Positions 16,140-25,788 of a DNA stretch of 64,000 nt are shown piece after piece. The position numbers and the translations under genes were made by a program. The notes beneath the pieces are model-generated. The model was not told where the DNA came from, ran no database searches, and worked only from the letters and a program-made list of their open reading frames with translations. The stretch is from Sedimentibacter hydroxybenzoicus DSM 7310 (GTDB lineage Bacteria; Bacillota; Clostridia; Tissierellales; Sedimentibacteraceae): assembly GCF_013403245.1 (NCBI RefSeq), contig NZ_JACBNQ010000003.1:1-64000 (forward strand), written 5' to 3'. Within the stretch, counting starts at the first letter, position 1, and the number at the start of each line of letters is the position of its first letter.

Positions 16140-17645
16140 TTGAAAGACATTGCAGTATCCATGAAACATATTACGAAAAATTTTTCCGGTATTAATGTAT
16201 TAAAAGATGTGAGCTTCAATATTTACAAGGGGCGTGTTATGGCACTTGTAGGTGAAAACGGAGCAGGAAAATCCACCCTGATGAAAATTCTTACCGGGGT
16301 TTATCTGAAGACGGACGGAGAAATTTATCTGGATGGCAGTGAGGTCAGCTTTAATGATACTCATTCATCTCAGGAAGCCGGAATTGCCATTATACACCAG
16401 GAGTTAAATTTAGTTAAAGACCTGTCCATAGGAGAAAATATATTTCTCGGAAGGGAACCCGTATCAGGCAGGGGAAGGATTATGTGGAAAAGGCTTTATG
16501 AAAATTCCGAATATTGGCTGAAAAAATTGGGGTTGAATGAAAATCCCAGAGAATTGGTCAGGAATTTAAGCGTAGGAAAGCAACAGCTGGTTGAAATTGC
16601 GAAAGCCCTTTCTATTGATGCAAAAGTTATTATAATGGATGAGCCGACCGGTGCTTTGACACCTGCCGAAACACAAAAATTATTCAATGTAATAAACGAT
16701 TTAAAAAGAGAAGGAAAAAGCATCGTATACATATCTCACAGATTGCAGGAAATATTTGAAATATGCGATGATGTTACCGTATTGAGAGACGGAGAGCTGA
16801 TTGGTGAAAAGTCTGTCTCGGAAACAGATGAAGATAAAGTAATTGAGATGATGGTGGGAAGAAAACTAAGCGAGCAATATCCCAGAATTGAAACAGCAAT
16901 AGGGCAGGATGTTTTTCGGGTGGAAAGCCTTTCAAACGAATTTGTAAAAGACATTTCATTTTCATTAAGACAAAGCGAAACATTAGGAGTAGCCGGTTTA
17001 ATGGGGTCTTCAAGGACTGAGCTTATGAGGACGCTTTACGGGATTTATCCGTATAAAGGAGATATCTTTTTAAATGGTACAAAAATAAAGATTCTGTCTC
17101 CCATGGACGCCTTGAATTTTGGAATAGCATATGTTTCTGAGGACAGAAAGACTAACGGAATAATAACCGATATGAGTGTTAGGGATAATATAACCATGTC
17201 TTCCCTTAAGAAATTTACAAGTGCTCTCGGTCTGATCAATAAGAATAAGGAACAAGCTTCGGCAAACAATTATATAGAAACAATGTCCATAAAAACTGCA
17301 GGTACGTATCAGCTGTTAAAATACTTAAGCGGAGGAAATCAGCAAAAAGTATCTATTGCAAAAAACCTTAATACCAGTCCCAAAATACTTATATTGGATG
17401 AACCAACCAGAGGCGTGGATGTAGGTGCAAGAAAGGATATCTATGATTTAATTAACAAGTTTAAAAAAGAAGGTATGTGCATTATAGTTGTATCCTCTGA
17501 TATACCTGAAGTTCTGGGAATTTGTGACCGTATCATGGTTATGCACGAGGGTAAGATTTCCGGCTTTTTACAACAAAAAGATGCTACTCAAGAAGCTATC
17601 ATGACACTTGCCGTAGGAAAGGATGTGTACAATGACGACCATTAA
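16140..17645 (+). CDS. rbsA: ribose ABC transporter ATP-binding protein
   Basis: The 501-aa protein has two tandem ABC domains. The first has Walker A GENGAGKST and signature LSVGKQQ; the second, less conserved, has Walker A-like GLMGSSRTE, signature LSGGNQQK and Walker B ILILDEPTRGVDVG. This is the standard RbsA/MglA architecture. It starts with TTG at 16140 after GGGTGGTGA. The coding sequence overlaps rbsC by 14 bp. Confidence 0.95.
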   Translation: MKDIAVSMKHITKNFSGINVLKDVSFNIYKGRVMALVGENGAGKSTLMKILTGVYLKTDGEIYLDGSEVSFNDTHSSQEAGIAIIHQELNLVKDLSIGENIFLGREPVSGRGRIMWKRLYENSEYWLKKLGLNENPRELVRNLSVGKQQLVEIAKALSIDAKVIIMDEPTGALTPAETQKLFNVINDLKREGKSIVYISHRLQEIFEICDDVTVLRDGELIGEKSVSETDEDKVIEMMVGRKLSEQYPRIETAIGQDVFRVESLSNEFVKDISFSLRQSETLGVAGLMGSSRTELMRTLYGIYPYKGDIFLNGTKIKILSPMDALNFGIAYVSEDRKTNGIITDMSVRDNITMSSLKKFTSALGLINKNKEQASANNYIETMSIKTAGTYQLLKYLSGGNQQKVSIAKNLNTSPKILILDEPTRGVDVGARKDIYDLINKFKKEGMCIIVVSSDIPEVLGICDRIMVMHEGKISGFLQQKDATQEAIMTLAVGKDVYNDDH

Positions 17646-18576
17646 AAAACTGCTTAAAAATAAGCCCTTAATAGTACTTCTTGCTGCATCGGTTGTTGTA
17701 GCAATTATCAATCCCAGATTTCTGACTTGGGGCAATATTCTGACTGTTCTGAGGCAGACATCCATCAATGCGGTAATTGCCACAGGCATGACCTTTGCAA
17801 TATTAATCGGAGGTATAGATTTATCGGTAGGCTCGGTTTTAGGGTTTTGCGGTGCTATAGCGGCAGCTATGATTTCATCAGGCATAAATGTATTTGTCGT
17901 TGTAATTACGGCTTTGATGTTAGGAACCTTTATAGGCTTCCTTAACGGAACACTTATCACCGCAGGGCGATTGCAGCCTTTTATTGCAACCTTGGGTACG
18001 GTAACACTGTTAAGAGGCTTAATTCTTGTATTTACAAAGGGAAGACCGATAAGCACGGGAAGCACCGGCGCATCCGAAGCCTTTGGAAAAATCGGTACAG
18101 GATTTATCGGACCTATACCAATTCCCGTTTACATAATGATAGTGGTGTTTATTTTAGCGTACTATATATTAAATCATACTCGTATAGGAAGATATATTTA
18201 TGCAACCGGCTCTAATGAAGAGGCTACAATTTATTCGGGGATTAAAACAAGCCGTGTCAAATTATTTGTTTATTCAGTTTCTGGAATGACGGCGGCCTTG
18301 GCAGGAATATTGATTACGGCAAGATTAGGCTCAGCTCAGCCCACAGCAGGTGCCGGATATGAGCTTGATGCCATTGCGGCAGTTGTCCTTGGAGGAACAA
18401 GCATGGCAGGAGGAGTCGGAACAATTGCAGGCACGGCGATCGGAGCACTTATAATCGGTATATTGAACAATGCCCTTAATTTAATGAAAGTACCATCCTA
18501 TTACCAGGATGTTGCAAAGGGTATAGTTATATTAGCAGCAGTACTTCTTGATAGAAAACAAAAGCTATCAAGATAA
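17632..18576 (+). CDS. rbsC: ribose ABC transporter permease
   Basis: The 314-aa membrane protein has eight to ten spans and the BPD_transp_2 signature (ATGMTFAILIGGIDLSVGS; GRYIYATGSNEEA; DAIAAVVLGGTSMAGG). I choose ATG 17632, preceded by AAAGG, though GTG 17623 is possible. It overlaps the end of rbsA, implying coupled translation. Confidence 0.93.
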   Translation: MTTIKKLLKNKPLIVLLAASVVVAIINPRFLTWGNILTVLRQTSINAVIATGMTFAILIGGIDLSVGSVLGFCGAIAAAMISSGINVFVVVITALMLGTFIGFLNGTLITAGRLQPFIATLGTVTLLRGLILVFTKGRPISTGSTGASEAFGKIGTGFIGPIPIPVYIMIVVFILAYYILNHTRIGRYIYATGSNEEATIYSGIKTSRVKLFVYSVSGMTAALAGILITARLGSAQPTAGAGYELDAIAAVVLGGTSMAGGVGTIAGTAIGALIIGILNNALNLMKVPSYYQDVAKGIVILAAVLLDRKQKLSR

Positions 18577-18609
18577 AAATAAAAATTAATAAATAATTTG
18601 GAGGGTTTT

Positions 18610-19512
18610 ATGAAAAGATTTTTGAGTTTAGTTGTTGTCACACTAATGATACTGTCAATGTTTGCAGGATGCAGTACAAATGAAAATGTAACCAATGAGG
18701 AAGCAAAGACCATAGGTCTGGCAATTTCAACATTAAATAATCCTTTCTTTGTCGACCTTGAAGCAGGCGCAAAAGCAAAGGCTCAAGAATTAGGCGTTAC
18801 GCTTGTTACACTGGACTCACAGGATGACTCTGCAACAGAAATGTCAAATGTAGAAGATTTAATTAACCAAGGTGTTGATATTATTATGATTAACCCTACA
18901 GATTCTGATGCGGTTAAAAGCGCCGTTGAGGCAGCAAACAAAGCAAATATCCCTGTAATAACACTTGACAGGGGAGCTAACGGCGGTGAAGTTGTATCAC
19001 ACATTGCTTCTGATAACGTTGCAGGCGGTAAGCTTGCAGGAGAATATGTCATAGAGCTGTTAGGCGGCAAAGGAAAAGTCGTTGAACTGGAAGGCATACC
19101 CGGAGCTTCTGCTGCAAGAGACAGAGGGCAGGGCTTTAATGAAGCAATAAGTGGAACTGACATTGAAGTAGTTGCAAAACAAACAGCAAACTTTGACAGA
19201 GCAGAGGGACTGACTGTAATGGAAAACATTCTGCAGGCTCAGCCGGAAATAGATGCGGTATTTGCTCACAATGATGAAATGGCTCTTGGAGCAATAGAAG
19301 CTATAAAAGCTTCAAAGAGAGATATCCTGGTTGTAGGCTTTGATGCCACTGATGATGCGAAAGCTGCCGTGGAAAGCGGCGAAATGGCAGCAACAGTTGA
19401 ACAGCTTCCAAAGGAAATAGGCTCTATGGGCGTTGAAGCAGCAGTAAAAATCCTGAATGGAGAAAAGGTTGAAAGCATGATGCCTGTAGATCTTCAATTA
19501 GTTAAGAAATAA
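18610..19512 (+). CDS. rbsB: ribose-binding lipoprotein
   Basis: ATG 18610 has GGAGGG 4-5 nt upstream; the TTG at 18598 is not needed. The 300-aa protein has a signal peptide with lipobox MFAGC and a type I periplasmic-binding fold (LAISTLNNPFFVDLEAG; INPTDSDAV; LDRGANGG; VFAHNDEMALGA). Being lipid-anchored, it presents ribose to RbsAC at the outer face of the membrane. Confidence 0.93.
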   Translation: MKRFLSLVVVTLMILSMFAGCSTNENVTNEEAKTIGLAISTLNNPFFVDLEAGAKAKAQELGVTLVTLDSQDDSATEMSNVEDLINQGVDIIMINPTDSDAVKSAVEAANKANIPVITLDRGANGGEVVSHIASDNVAGGKLAGEYVIELLGGKGKVVELEGIPGASAARDRGQGFNEAISGTDIEVVAKQTANFDRAEGLTVMENILQAQPEIDAVFAHNDEMALGAIEAIKASKRDILVVGFDATDDAKAAVESGEMAATVEQLPKEIGSMGVEAAVKILNGEKVESMMPVDLQLVKK

Positions 19513-19537
19513 TGTAATATCTTTAGCAAAATTATGT

Positions 19538-19630
19538 GTTCCCGCAGCAGAGCGTAAAGTCAAAAATTGCAGACTAACGTTGCGGGAACAAAAAGCTCTC
19601 GATTCTTAATATAGTCTAGGGCTTTTTTTT
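19538..19630 (+). terminator. tandem hairpins ending the ribose operon
   Basis: The first stem is GTTCCCGCA (19538-19546) with TGCGGGAAC (19581-19589), enclosing a second partial stem AGTC/GACT. Immediately after, AAAAAGCTCT (19590-19599) pairs with AGGGCTTTTT (from 19618), followed by a U tract; this is the terminator proper. The first hairpin may protect the 3' end or be a separate element. Confidence 0.7.
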
Positions 19631-19649
19631 ATTGCATGCTTAATGCATT

Positions 19650-19657
19650 CATACAGT
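19650..19657 (+). promoter_or_regulatory. possible sigma-E -10 element upstream of yqfC
   Basis: CATACAGT matches the -10 consensus recognised by the mother-cell sigma factor E. A convincing -35 element at the right spacing is not evident. The call rests on the fact that yqfC and yqfD belong to the sigma-E regulon in Bacillus. Confidence 0.25.
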
Positions 19658-19757
19658 TAGTCTTACATGCATAATTATTAAAGGAGGGGACACATCTCTT
19701 TTGCCAAGGGCAAGTCCCTGTGAGATAAGGGCAATGTTAAAATAGGAAGGTGATGCT

Positions 19758-20036
19758 ATGGGTAAGTTTAACGATTTTAGAAGCAGAATTGCAGATGATT
19801 TGGAAATTCCGAATGATGCTCTTTCAGATAATTTCAATTTAATGATGCACGGCAATAAGAAGGTTATAATAGAAAATCACTTAGGAATAATTGTGTACGA
19901 AAATAATTTGGTTGAGGTAAAGGCTATAGAGGTGAATATCACAGTTAAGGGAACTAAATTTAAAATAGAAGAAATAAATGACTACAAGGTTATAATTAAG
20001 GGTAATATTGAAGAAATAATATTTAAAAAGGAGTAA
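19758..20036 (+). CDS. yqfC: sporulation protein YqfC
   Basis: This 92-aa protein belongs to the YabP/YqfC family, with the sequence NFNLMMHGNKKVIIENHLG near residue 30 and a beta-rich C-terminal half. In Bacillus it is made in the mother cell under sigma E. An AGGAAGG site lies upstream of the ATG. It is followed at 2 bp by yqfD, and the pair is almost always together in spore formers. Confidence 0.9.
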   Translation: MGKFNDFRSRIADDLEIPNDALSDNFNLMMHGNKKVIIENHLGIIVYENNLVEVKAIEVNITVKGTKFKIEEINDYKVIIKGNIEEIIFKKE

Positions 20037-20038
20037 TT

Positions 20039-21250
20039 ATGCTTATTTTCAAGTTGATGTCTTTATTGACAGGTTATGTTACAGTGCGTCTTAGAGCGGC
20101 AAACTTCGAAAAAGTCATGAATTTACTTCGAAAAAAGGGTATAAGCATATGGGATGTTGAAAGAAAAGAGTATGATATTAAATTTAAAATATCCTATGAA
20201 GATTACAGAAAATATGCTGATACTATTAAAGAAACTAAAATGGAACCGTTAAATAAAAAGGGTCTCATATACAATCTGACAAAATTAAAGGTGAGAAAAG
20301 GCTTTGTATTGGGGCTTTTTGCTTTAGTCGTCTCTCTTTATGTTATCACATCGTTAATCTGGAATATACAAGTTGTCGGAACAAACAATATAACTGCCCG
20401 AAACATAATTAAAGCTCTTGAAAATAACAATATTAAGACACCAATCTCCCACACCAGTGTAGATCCTAAACATTTAGAAACTATTCTTTACAAAAACTTT
20501 GAAAATTTTAAATTTGTTGAGGTATATATCGAAGGGTCTAATTTAATAATTTTTGTTAAGGAAAAAGAAATTGAAAAGGCGGATATTAAGAAAAACGAGC
20601 CAACAAGCATTATTTCCACTAAAAATGCAATAATAAATAAAGTAATTGCAAAGAGTGGTCAACCGGTAGTCAAAGAAGGCGACGTGGTTTATGAAGGTCA
20701 GACATTGATAATGGGCATTGTTAAAAATAAAAATTCGGAAGAATTTATGATGGTTCCTTCGGAAGGTACTATTTATGGTAAGACATATTACAATTTTGAA
20801 TTAAAGGAGCCGAAATTTAAAGATGTGGAAGTATCCACCAATAAAAGCAAAAGCGTTTATTACTTGCATTTAAATGGCAAAAGTAATAAAATATTAAGTG
20901 ACAAGAGTCCTTTTGAAAATTATAATTATAAAGAACGGACTATTCAAATTCCTATACTATCAAATTTGACTGATATCAGCATCATAAAGGGTACATATTA
21001 TGAACAGATGATAAAGGAAGTCGATATAAATGAAGATACGGCCAAAAACACTTTAACAATAGGAATGTATGATGACTTGCTGAAAAAGTGCGGCAAGGAA
21101 GCAAGAATATTAAAATCATCTTTAAATTTTTCTGATGATGATAATTATTATTATTTACGAGCTCAAATTGAAGTAATTGAGGATATAGGCACAAAGGTTA
21201 AAATATATCCAATGCCGGAAACGGAACAAGAACAAACAACTAATGAGTAA
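20039..21250 (+). CDS. yqfD: sporulation protein YqfD
   Basis: The 403-aa protein has a soluble N-terminal part, one membrane span at about residues 90-111 (GLFALVVSLYVITSLIW), and an extracytoplasmic region with POTRA-like features (VVGTNNITARNIIKALE). YqfD/SpoIV family proteins occur only in endospore formers and act in the mother cell; the molecular role is not established. It starts 2 bp after yqfC and precedes phoH by 12 bp, so all belong to one transcript. Confidence 0.9.
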   Translation: MLIFKLMSLLTGYVTVRLRAANFEKVMNLLRKKGISIWDVERKEYDIKFKISYEDYRKYADTIKETKMEPLNKKGLIYNLTKLKVRKGFVLGLFALVVSLYVITSLIWNIQVVGTNNITARNIIKALENNNIKTPISHTSVDPKHLETILYKNFENFKFVEVYIEGSNLIIFVKEKEIEKADIKKNEPTSIISTKNAIINKVIAKSGQPVVKEGDVVYEGQTLIMGIVKNKNSEEFMMVPSEGTIYGKTYYNFELKEPKFKDVEVSTNKSKSVYYLHLNGKSNKILSDKSPFENYNYKERTIQIPILSNLTDISIIKGTYYEQMIKEVDINEDTAKNTLTIGMYDDLLKKCGKEARILKSSLNFSDDDNYYYLRAQIEVIEDIGTKVKIYPMPETEQEQTTNE

Positions 21251-21262
21251 GCAGGAGGTTAA

Positions 21263-22231
21263 ATGGAATTACACGAAGAAAATATATTAATAACAGAAGA
21301 CAAAAATCTTATTAAGCTATTAGGAATTCACGATAAAAATATTAAGATAATCAAAAGCTATTTTGATGTGAATATACTGGTAAGAAATGATATGATTAAG
21401 GTTACCGGAGATAAAAATAAGGTTGAAGCTGTTGTTAAAGTATTAAAAGACATGATAAGTATAATCGGCTCGGAGGGTGAAATAACCGACCAAAAGGTTG
21501 TTTACTTGATTGAAGCAAATAGATCAAATTATAACATAGATTATAATGAAGTATTAAAGGAAGTTATCGTAACGACTGCATCCGGAAGAGTAATAAAGCC
21601 AAAAACAATCGGACAGAAAAGATATATGGACCTGATAAATTCCAAGGATGTTACGTTTGGAATCGGTCCTGCCGGCACAGGAAAGACGTATCTGGCTGTG
21701 GCAGCAGCCGTAAATGCTTTCAGAAAAAAGGAAGTAGAGCGTATCATACTTACGAGACCTGCCGTTGAGGCAGGGGAAAAATTGGGATTTTTGCCGGGAG
21801 ATTTGCAGGATAAGGTTGACCCTTACCTTAGACCTCTTTACGATGCATTATTTGATATAATGGGACCTGAAAACTATTTGAAGAATGTGGAGAAGCAATT
21901 AATTGAGGTTGCTCCTTTGGCTTACATGAGAGGACGAACTCTTGATTCTTCATTTATTATACTTGATGAGGCACAAAATACTACCAATGAACAGATGAAA
22001 ATGTTCCTGACCCGCCTCGGTTATGGCTCTAAGGCGGTAATAACCGGCGATATAACACAAATTGACCTGCCTGAAGGTAAAAAATCAGGTCTTAAAACCG
22101 TACAGAGAATATTGAAGGATGTGGAAGACATCGGCTTTATGTATTTTCAAAACACTGATGTAGTAAGGCATAAATTGGTTCAGGATATTATAAAAGCATA
22201 TGAAAGGCATGAGAATAAGAAAAATGATTAA
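21263..22231 (+). CDS. phoH: PhoH-family ATPase
   Basis: The 322-aa cytoplasmic protein has an N-terminal KH-like region and a PhoH nucleotide-binding domain with Walker A GPAGTGKT near residue 136 and a DEAQN Walker B. PhoH proteins are thought to be RNA-acting ATPases or helicases. The yqfC-yqfD-phoH-ybeY-cdd-era order is standard in this phylum, supporting a role near rRNA processing with YbeY and Era. AGGAGG precedes the ATG. Confidence 0.93.
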   Translation: MELHEENILITEDKNLIKLLGIHDKNIKIIKSYFDVNILVRNDMIKVTGDKNKVEAVVKVLKDMISIIGSEGEITDQKVVYLIEANRSNYNIDYNEVLKEVIVTTASGRVIKPKTIGQKRYMDLINSKDVTFGIGPAGTGKTYLAVAAAVNAFRKKEVERIILTRPAVEAGEKLGFLPGDLQDKVDPYLRPLYDALFDIMGPENYLKNVEKQLIEVAPLAYMRGRTLDSSFIILDEAQNTTNEQMKMFLTRLGYGSKAVITGDITQIDLPEGKKSGLKTVQRILKDVEDIGFMYFQNTDVVRHKLVQDIIKAYERHENKKND

Positions 22232-22670
22232 TGTATTATTTGATGATAGGCAGGATGTTATAGAAATTACCGGGGATAATTGCAAAGCAGTTGAAAAAGC
22301 AATTGAAGAGGTAATAAAAGCCGAGGAATTAGAAGAGGATTTTGAGGTAAGCGTATCCTTTGTCACCAACGAAGAAATAAAGGGGCTTAATAAAGAATTC
22401 AGAAATGTTGACAGTGAGACGGATGTTTTATCCTTTCCGATGGATGATGAGTTTGAAGGTGTGGTATTGTTAGGAGACATAGTGCTTTCAACTCAGAGAA
22501 TAATCGAACAAGCTAACGATTTTGGTCACAGCTTAGAAAGAGAGATGGCTTATTTGACGGTTCACAGCATGCTGCATTTATTAGGCTACGATCACATGAA
22601 TGGTGATGAAAAGACAGAAATGCGTTCAAGGGAAAAAGAAATAATGAAGAAACTTCAAATATTTAAATAA
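22224..22670 (+). CDS. ybeY: endoribonuclease YbeY (16S rRNA maturation)
   Basis: The zinc-binding motif HSMLHLLGYDH near the C-terminus, together with ETDVLSFPMDDE, identifies YbeY, a metal-dependent RNase needed for 16S rRNA 3'-end processing. I prefer ATG 22224, which gives the usual MINVLFDDR-type N-terminus; ATG 22200 and 22209 are in frame. The start overlaps the phoH stop, implying coupling. Confidence 0.93.
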   Translation: MINVLFDDRQDVIEITGDNCKAVEKAIEEVIKAEELEEDFEVSVSFVTNEEIKGLNKEFRNVDSETDVLSFPMDDEFEGVVLLGDIVLSTQRIIEQANDFGHSLEREMAYLTVHSMLHLLGYDHMNGDEKTEMRSREKEIMKKLQIFK

Positions 22671-22680
22671 GGAAAAACAA

Positions 22681-23742
22681 ATGAAAAAATTACTCATATT
22701 TATATTAGCTGTTTTTATGCTTACATCATGCTCTGAAAAAGCAAATCAGCCTCTTGATACAGAGTCTGAAAAGAAAAATGAAGAGAATATACCGGAAGTT
22801 GAAGAAATTGAATCAAAGCTTGAAGAAGATGATCCTAATAAAATAGTATCACCATTGGACGGTCTGAAATATTATCCGGAAGAGCTTTCTCTAAGACCTG
22901 TTGCGGTTTCTTTAGACAACCATCCCCGCGCAAGATGGCAGGCAGGACTAAAGGATGCAGAAATAGTTTATGAATTTCAGGTCGAATTTCCTTATACAAG
23001 GTACTTGGCCATATATTTGGCTAAACAGCCCGAAATGGTAGGTCCTGTACGAAGCGCAAGACCGTATATCATTTATTATGCCTTAGAAAATGACGGTATA
23101 TTTGTTCATGTGGGAGGAAGCGAAGATGCTTTCAGTGAAATAAAAAGATTGCAGGCAGCAGAAATTGACGGTTTGTATTCCGGTGCTATGTGGAGATACA
23201 ATGATACAGGGAAATATGCTCCGCACAACATGTATACCACATTAAAGTCAATAAGGGATGAAGCAAAGAGATTGGGATTCAGAACCGAAGCAAGCTTCGA
23301 AAAATATAACTTTAGTGAAGCCGGTTCAAAACTGTCGGTAAAATATAAGGACAGCTTCAAGGCAAATAAAATAAATATTGAATACAATAAAGATAATACC
23401 ACAGATTATACATATAATAAGGATTCAAAGTTATATTTACGTTTTAAAGACAAGGAAGAGCATATTGATGAATTGTATAAGGAGCAATTAACAGCTAAAA
23501 ACATAATTGTACTGGAGCAGCCTAAAAGTGTATTGGATTCTGTAGGGAGATTATATTTAGAATCAATTGGAACAGGTAAAGGTATTTACTTCACTGAAGG
23601 TGAGGGAGTATTTATAACCTGGACAAAGAAAAGTGAAAAGGATAGAACAAGATTTTACATAAATGATGCAGAGCTTAAATTAAATCCTGGCAATACGTGG
23701 ATACAGATTGTAGACAGCGTCGAATCTGTAACAAATGAATAA
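22681..23742 (+). CDS. DUF3048 lipoprotein (YerB-like)
   Basis: The 353-aa product starts with a signal peptide and lipobox MLTSC, then an acidic low-complexity linker (about 20-60) and the DUF3048 domains (LRPVAVSLDNHPRARWQAGL; VGPVRSARPYII; YAPHNMYT). YerB-type proteins are extracytoplasmic lipoproteins of unknown biochemical role. Its position inside the ybeY-cdd-era cluster is less usual. The start is 10 bp after ybeY. Confidence 0.85.
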   Translation: MKKLLIFILAVFMLTSCSEKANQPLDTESEKKNEENIPEVEEIESKLEEDDPNKIVSPLDGLKYYPEELSLRPVAVSLDNHPRARWQAGLKDAEIVYEFQVEFPYTRYLAIYLAKQPEMVGPVRSARPYIIYYALENDGIFVHVGGSEDAFSEIKRLQAAEIDGLYSGAMWRYNDTGKYAPHNMYTTLKSIRDEAKRLGFRTEASFEKYNFSEAGSKLSVKYKDSFKANKINIEYNKDNTTDYTYNKDSKLYLRFKDKEEHIDELYKEQLTAKNIIVLEQPKSVLDSVGRLYLESIGTGKGIYFTEGEGVFITWTKKSEKDRTRFYINDAELKLNPGNTWIQIVDSVESVTNE

Positions 23743-23760
23743 TATGAAAGGATGATGTAA

Positions 23761-24153
23761 ATGGAAGATAAATTACTAATTAAAATTGCTATGGAAGCAA
23801 GGGAGAAATCATACAGCCCATATTCAAACTTTAAGGTTGGAGCGGCGGTATACACTAAAAGCGGTAAGGTGTTTACCGGCTGCAATATTGAATCTGCCTC
23901 CTATACTCCGACCATCTGCGCTGAAAGAGTTGCAATTTCAAAATGTATATCAGAAGGATACAAGGATATAGAAAAGATTGCTGTTGTCGGCAGCAATGTA
24001 AAAACATCCTTTCCATGCGGTGTGTGCAGACAATTTATGGTTGAATTCGGTAAGGATATGAAGGTTATATGTGCCAAAAATATAGATTCATACGAAGTTT
24101 ATACACTAAAGGAACTTCTGCCCAACAGCTTTGGTCCGGAGGATCTGGAATAG
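23761..24153 (+). CDS. cdd: cytidine deaminase
   Basis: The 130-aa protein has the homotetrameric cytidine deaminase motifs: YSPYSNFKVGAAV, the zinc ligand and catalytic CAERVAI, and PCGVCRQ. It converts cytidine and deoxycytidine to the uridine forms in pyrimidine salvage. The cdd-era pairing is typical of Firmicutes; era begins 17 bp downstream. A GGATG site precedes the ATG. Confidence 0.95.
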   Translation: MEDKLLIKIAMEAREKSYSPYSNFKVGAAVYTKSGKVFTGCNIESASYTPTICAERVAISKCISEGYKDIEKIAVVGSNVKTSFPCGVCRQFMVEFGKDMKVICAKNIDSYEVYTLKELLPNSFGPEDLE

Positions 24154-24169
24154 AAAGAAGAGGAGAAAC

Positions 24170-25069
24170 ATGTTTAAATCAGGATTTGTAACGATAATAG
24201 GAAGACCAAATGTAGGTAAATCGACTTTAATGAACTCAATGATCGGTGAGAAAATTTCAATAATGTCGGATAAACCTCAAACAACGAGAAATAAAATAAG
24301 GACTGTCTATACCGATGATGAGGCTCAAATTGTATTTTTGGATACTCCCGGTATACATAAGCCAAAAAATCAGCTTGGGGAATTCATGAATACAGAGGTT
24401 GATTCTGCCTTGGACGGAATGGATGTATTGATTATGATTACCGATGAGTTCAATAAGGTTGGACCGGGAGATGAGTTTATCATTGAGAAAATTAAAGATT
24501 TAAAAACAAAAAAAATATTGATAATAAATAAAATCGATAAATTCAGTCAGGAAGCTGTCATAAAAATTGCTCAGGAATTTGATAAATATAAAGCTTTTGA
24601 TGATATTTTACCTATGTCGGCTATTAAAAATGTAGGAGTGGATTCCTTAATTAAATTAATAATTAAATATTTAAAGCCGGGACCCATGTATTTCCCGTCA
24701 GATTATATAACTGACAGACCGGAGCGCTTTGTTGTTTCCGAAATTATCAGAGAAAAAACTTTGTTGTATCTGAATGAAGAAGTTCCTCACGGAATTGCCG
24801 TTGAAATAGAGGAAATGAAGGAAAGAAAAAACAAAGACCTTGTTGATATAAGAGCTAATATTCTGTGTGAGAAAAAATCGCACAAAAGTATTATAATAGG
24901 CAAGGACGGCAGAAAGATCAAGGGGATCGGTAAAAGTGCAAGAGAAGATATCGAAAGATTGCTGGGTAGCCAGGTTAATTTACAGTTGTTTGTAAAAATT
25001 TCTGAAAATTGGCGAGATAATAATTATTTATTAAGATCCTTGGGTTATGACAAGAGACATGATAGTTGA
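24170..25069 (+). CDS. era: GTPase Era
   Basis: ATG 24170 has AGAGGAG 5 nt upstream; the earlier in-frame ATG lies within cdd. The 299-aa protein has the G domain (GRPNVGKST, DTPGIHKP, NKIDK) and a C-terminal KH domain with GKDGRKIKGIG. Era binds the 3' end of 16S rRNA during 30S assembly. It overlaps recO by 23 bp. Confidence 0.96.
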   Translation: MFKSGFVTIIGRPNVGKSTLMNSMIGEKISIMSDKPQTTRNKIRTVYTDDEAQIVFLDTPGIHKPKNQLGEFMNTEVDSALDGMDVLIMITDEFNKVGPGDEFIIEKIKDLKTKKILIINKIDKFSQEAVIKIAQEFDKYKAFDDILPMSAIKNVGVDSLIKLIIKYLKPGPMYFPSDYITDRPERFVVSEIIREKTLLYLNEEVPHGIAVEIEEMKERKNKDLVDIRANILCEKKSHKSIIIGKDGRKIKGIGKSAREDIERLLGSQVNLQLFVKISENWRDNNYLLRSLGYDKRHDS

Positions 25070-25772
25070 TGAAGTATTAATTCTAAAAGAAGTAATTTAT
25101 AAAGAAAATGATAAAATACTTCATGCCCTGTCAAGAGAAAACGGTAAAATTCAATTACTTTCGAAAGGATCTAAGAAAAGTAATTCTCATTTAATCAACG
25201 TTTCTCAGTTGTTTGCTTATTCAAGATGCTCGCTGGCAAAATCAAAGGATATGTTCATAATAACACATGCAGAGCTGATTGATAATTTCTACGGTTTGAA
25301 GAACAATATGGAAGCTTTCTTTTATGGGAGCTATATATTAGAACTTATAGGCTATGTTGCCGGAGAAAATGAAGTGGATTCCCGTGTTTTTGATATGACG
25401 GTTTCAGTAATTAAATATTTGAGTGAAACAGATAAGGATTACAATAAATTAGTAGCTGCTTATGAATTAAAATTAATTTCAATGCTTGGATACAAACCAA
25501 CATTAAATATCTGTATATCATGCGGCAATGAAATACAAGCAAACGCAAAGTTTTCAATCCAAGAAGGCGGCTTATTCTGCAGCGATTGCGTAAATTATGG
25601 AAGTGGAATAAATGTTACCTACAGTGAAATACTAACAATGGAAAGAATTTTAAAAACTAAATTCGAATATATAAATTCTATTGACGTTACAGCCAACATA
25701 TTAAGCTTAATAAGAAACTTCTTATTTTACTATATTGGCAAGGATAATTTTACAACTTTAAAATTACTATAA
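25047..25772 (+). CDS. recO: DNA repair protein RecO
   Basis: The 241-aa protein has an N-terminal OB fold (EVLILKEVIYKENDKILHALS), a helical domain and a four-Cys zinc finger (CISCGNEI ... CSDC). RecO anneals SSB-coated strands and loads RecA with RecR. The start may be ATG 25047 or ATG 25059, both inside era; 25059 gives the more usual N-terminus. Confidence 0.92.
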   Translation: MTRDMIVDEVLILKEVIYKENDKILHALSRENGKIQLLSKGSKKSNSHLINVSQLFAYSRCSLAKSKDMFIITHAELIDNFYGLKNNMEAFFYGSYILELIGYVAGENEVDSRVFDMTVSVIKYLSETDKDYNKLVAAYELKLISMLGYKPTLNICISCGNEIQANAKFSIQEGGLFCSDCVNYGSGINVTYSEILTMERILKTKFEYINSIDVTANILSLIRNFLFYYIGKDNFTTLKLL

Positions 25773-25788
25773 AAGGAAGGTACAATCC

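Noticed and set aside
18783-19229. Leftward 148-codon frame opposite rbsB
   Set aside because: It is a shadow of the rbsB codon pattern, rich in Ser/Pro/Leu with no supported start.
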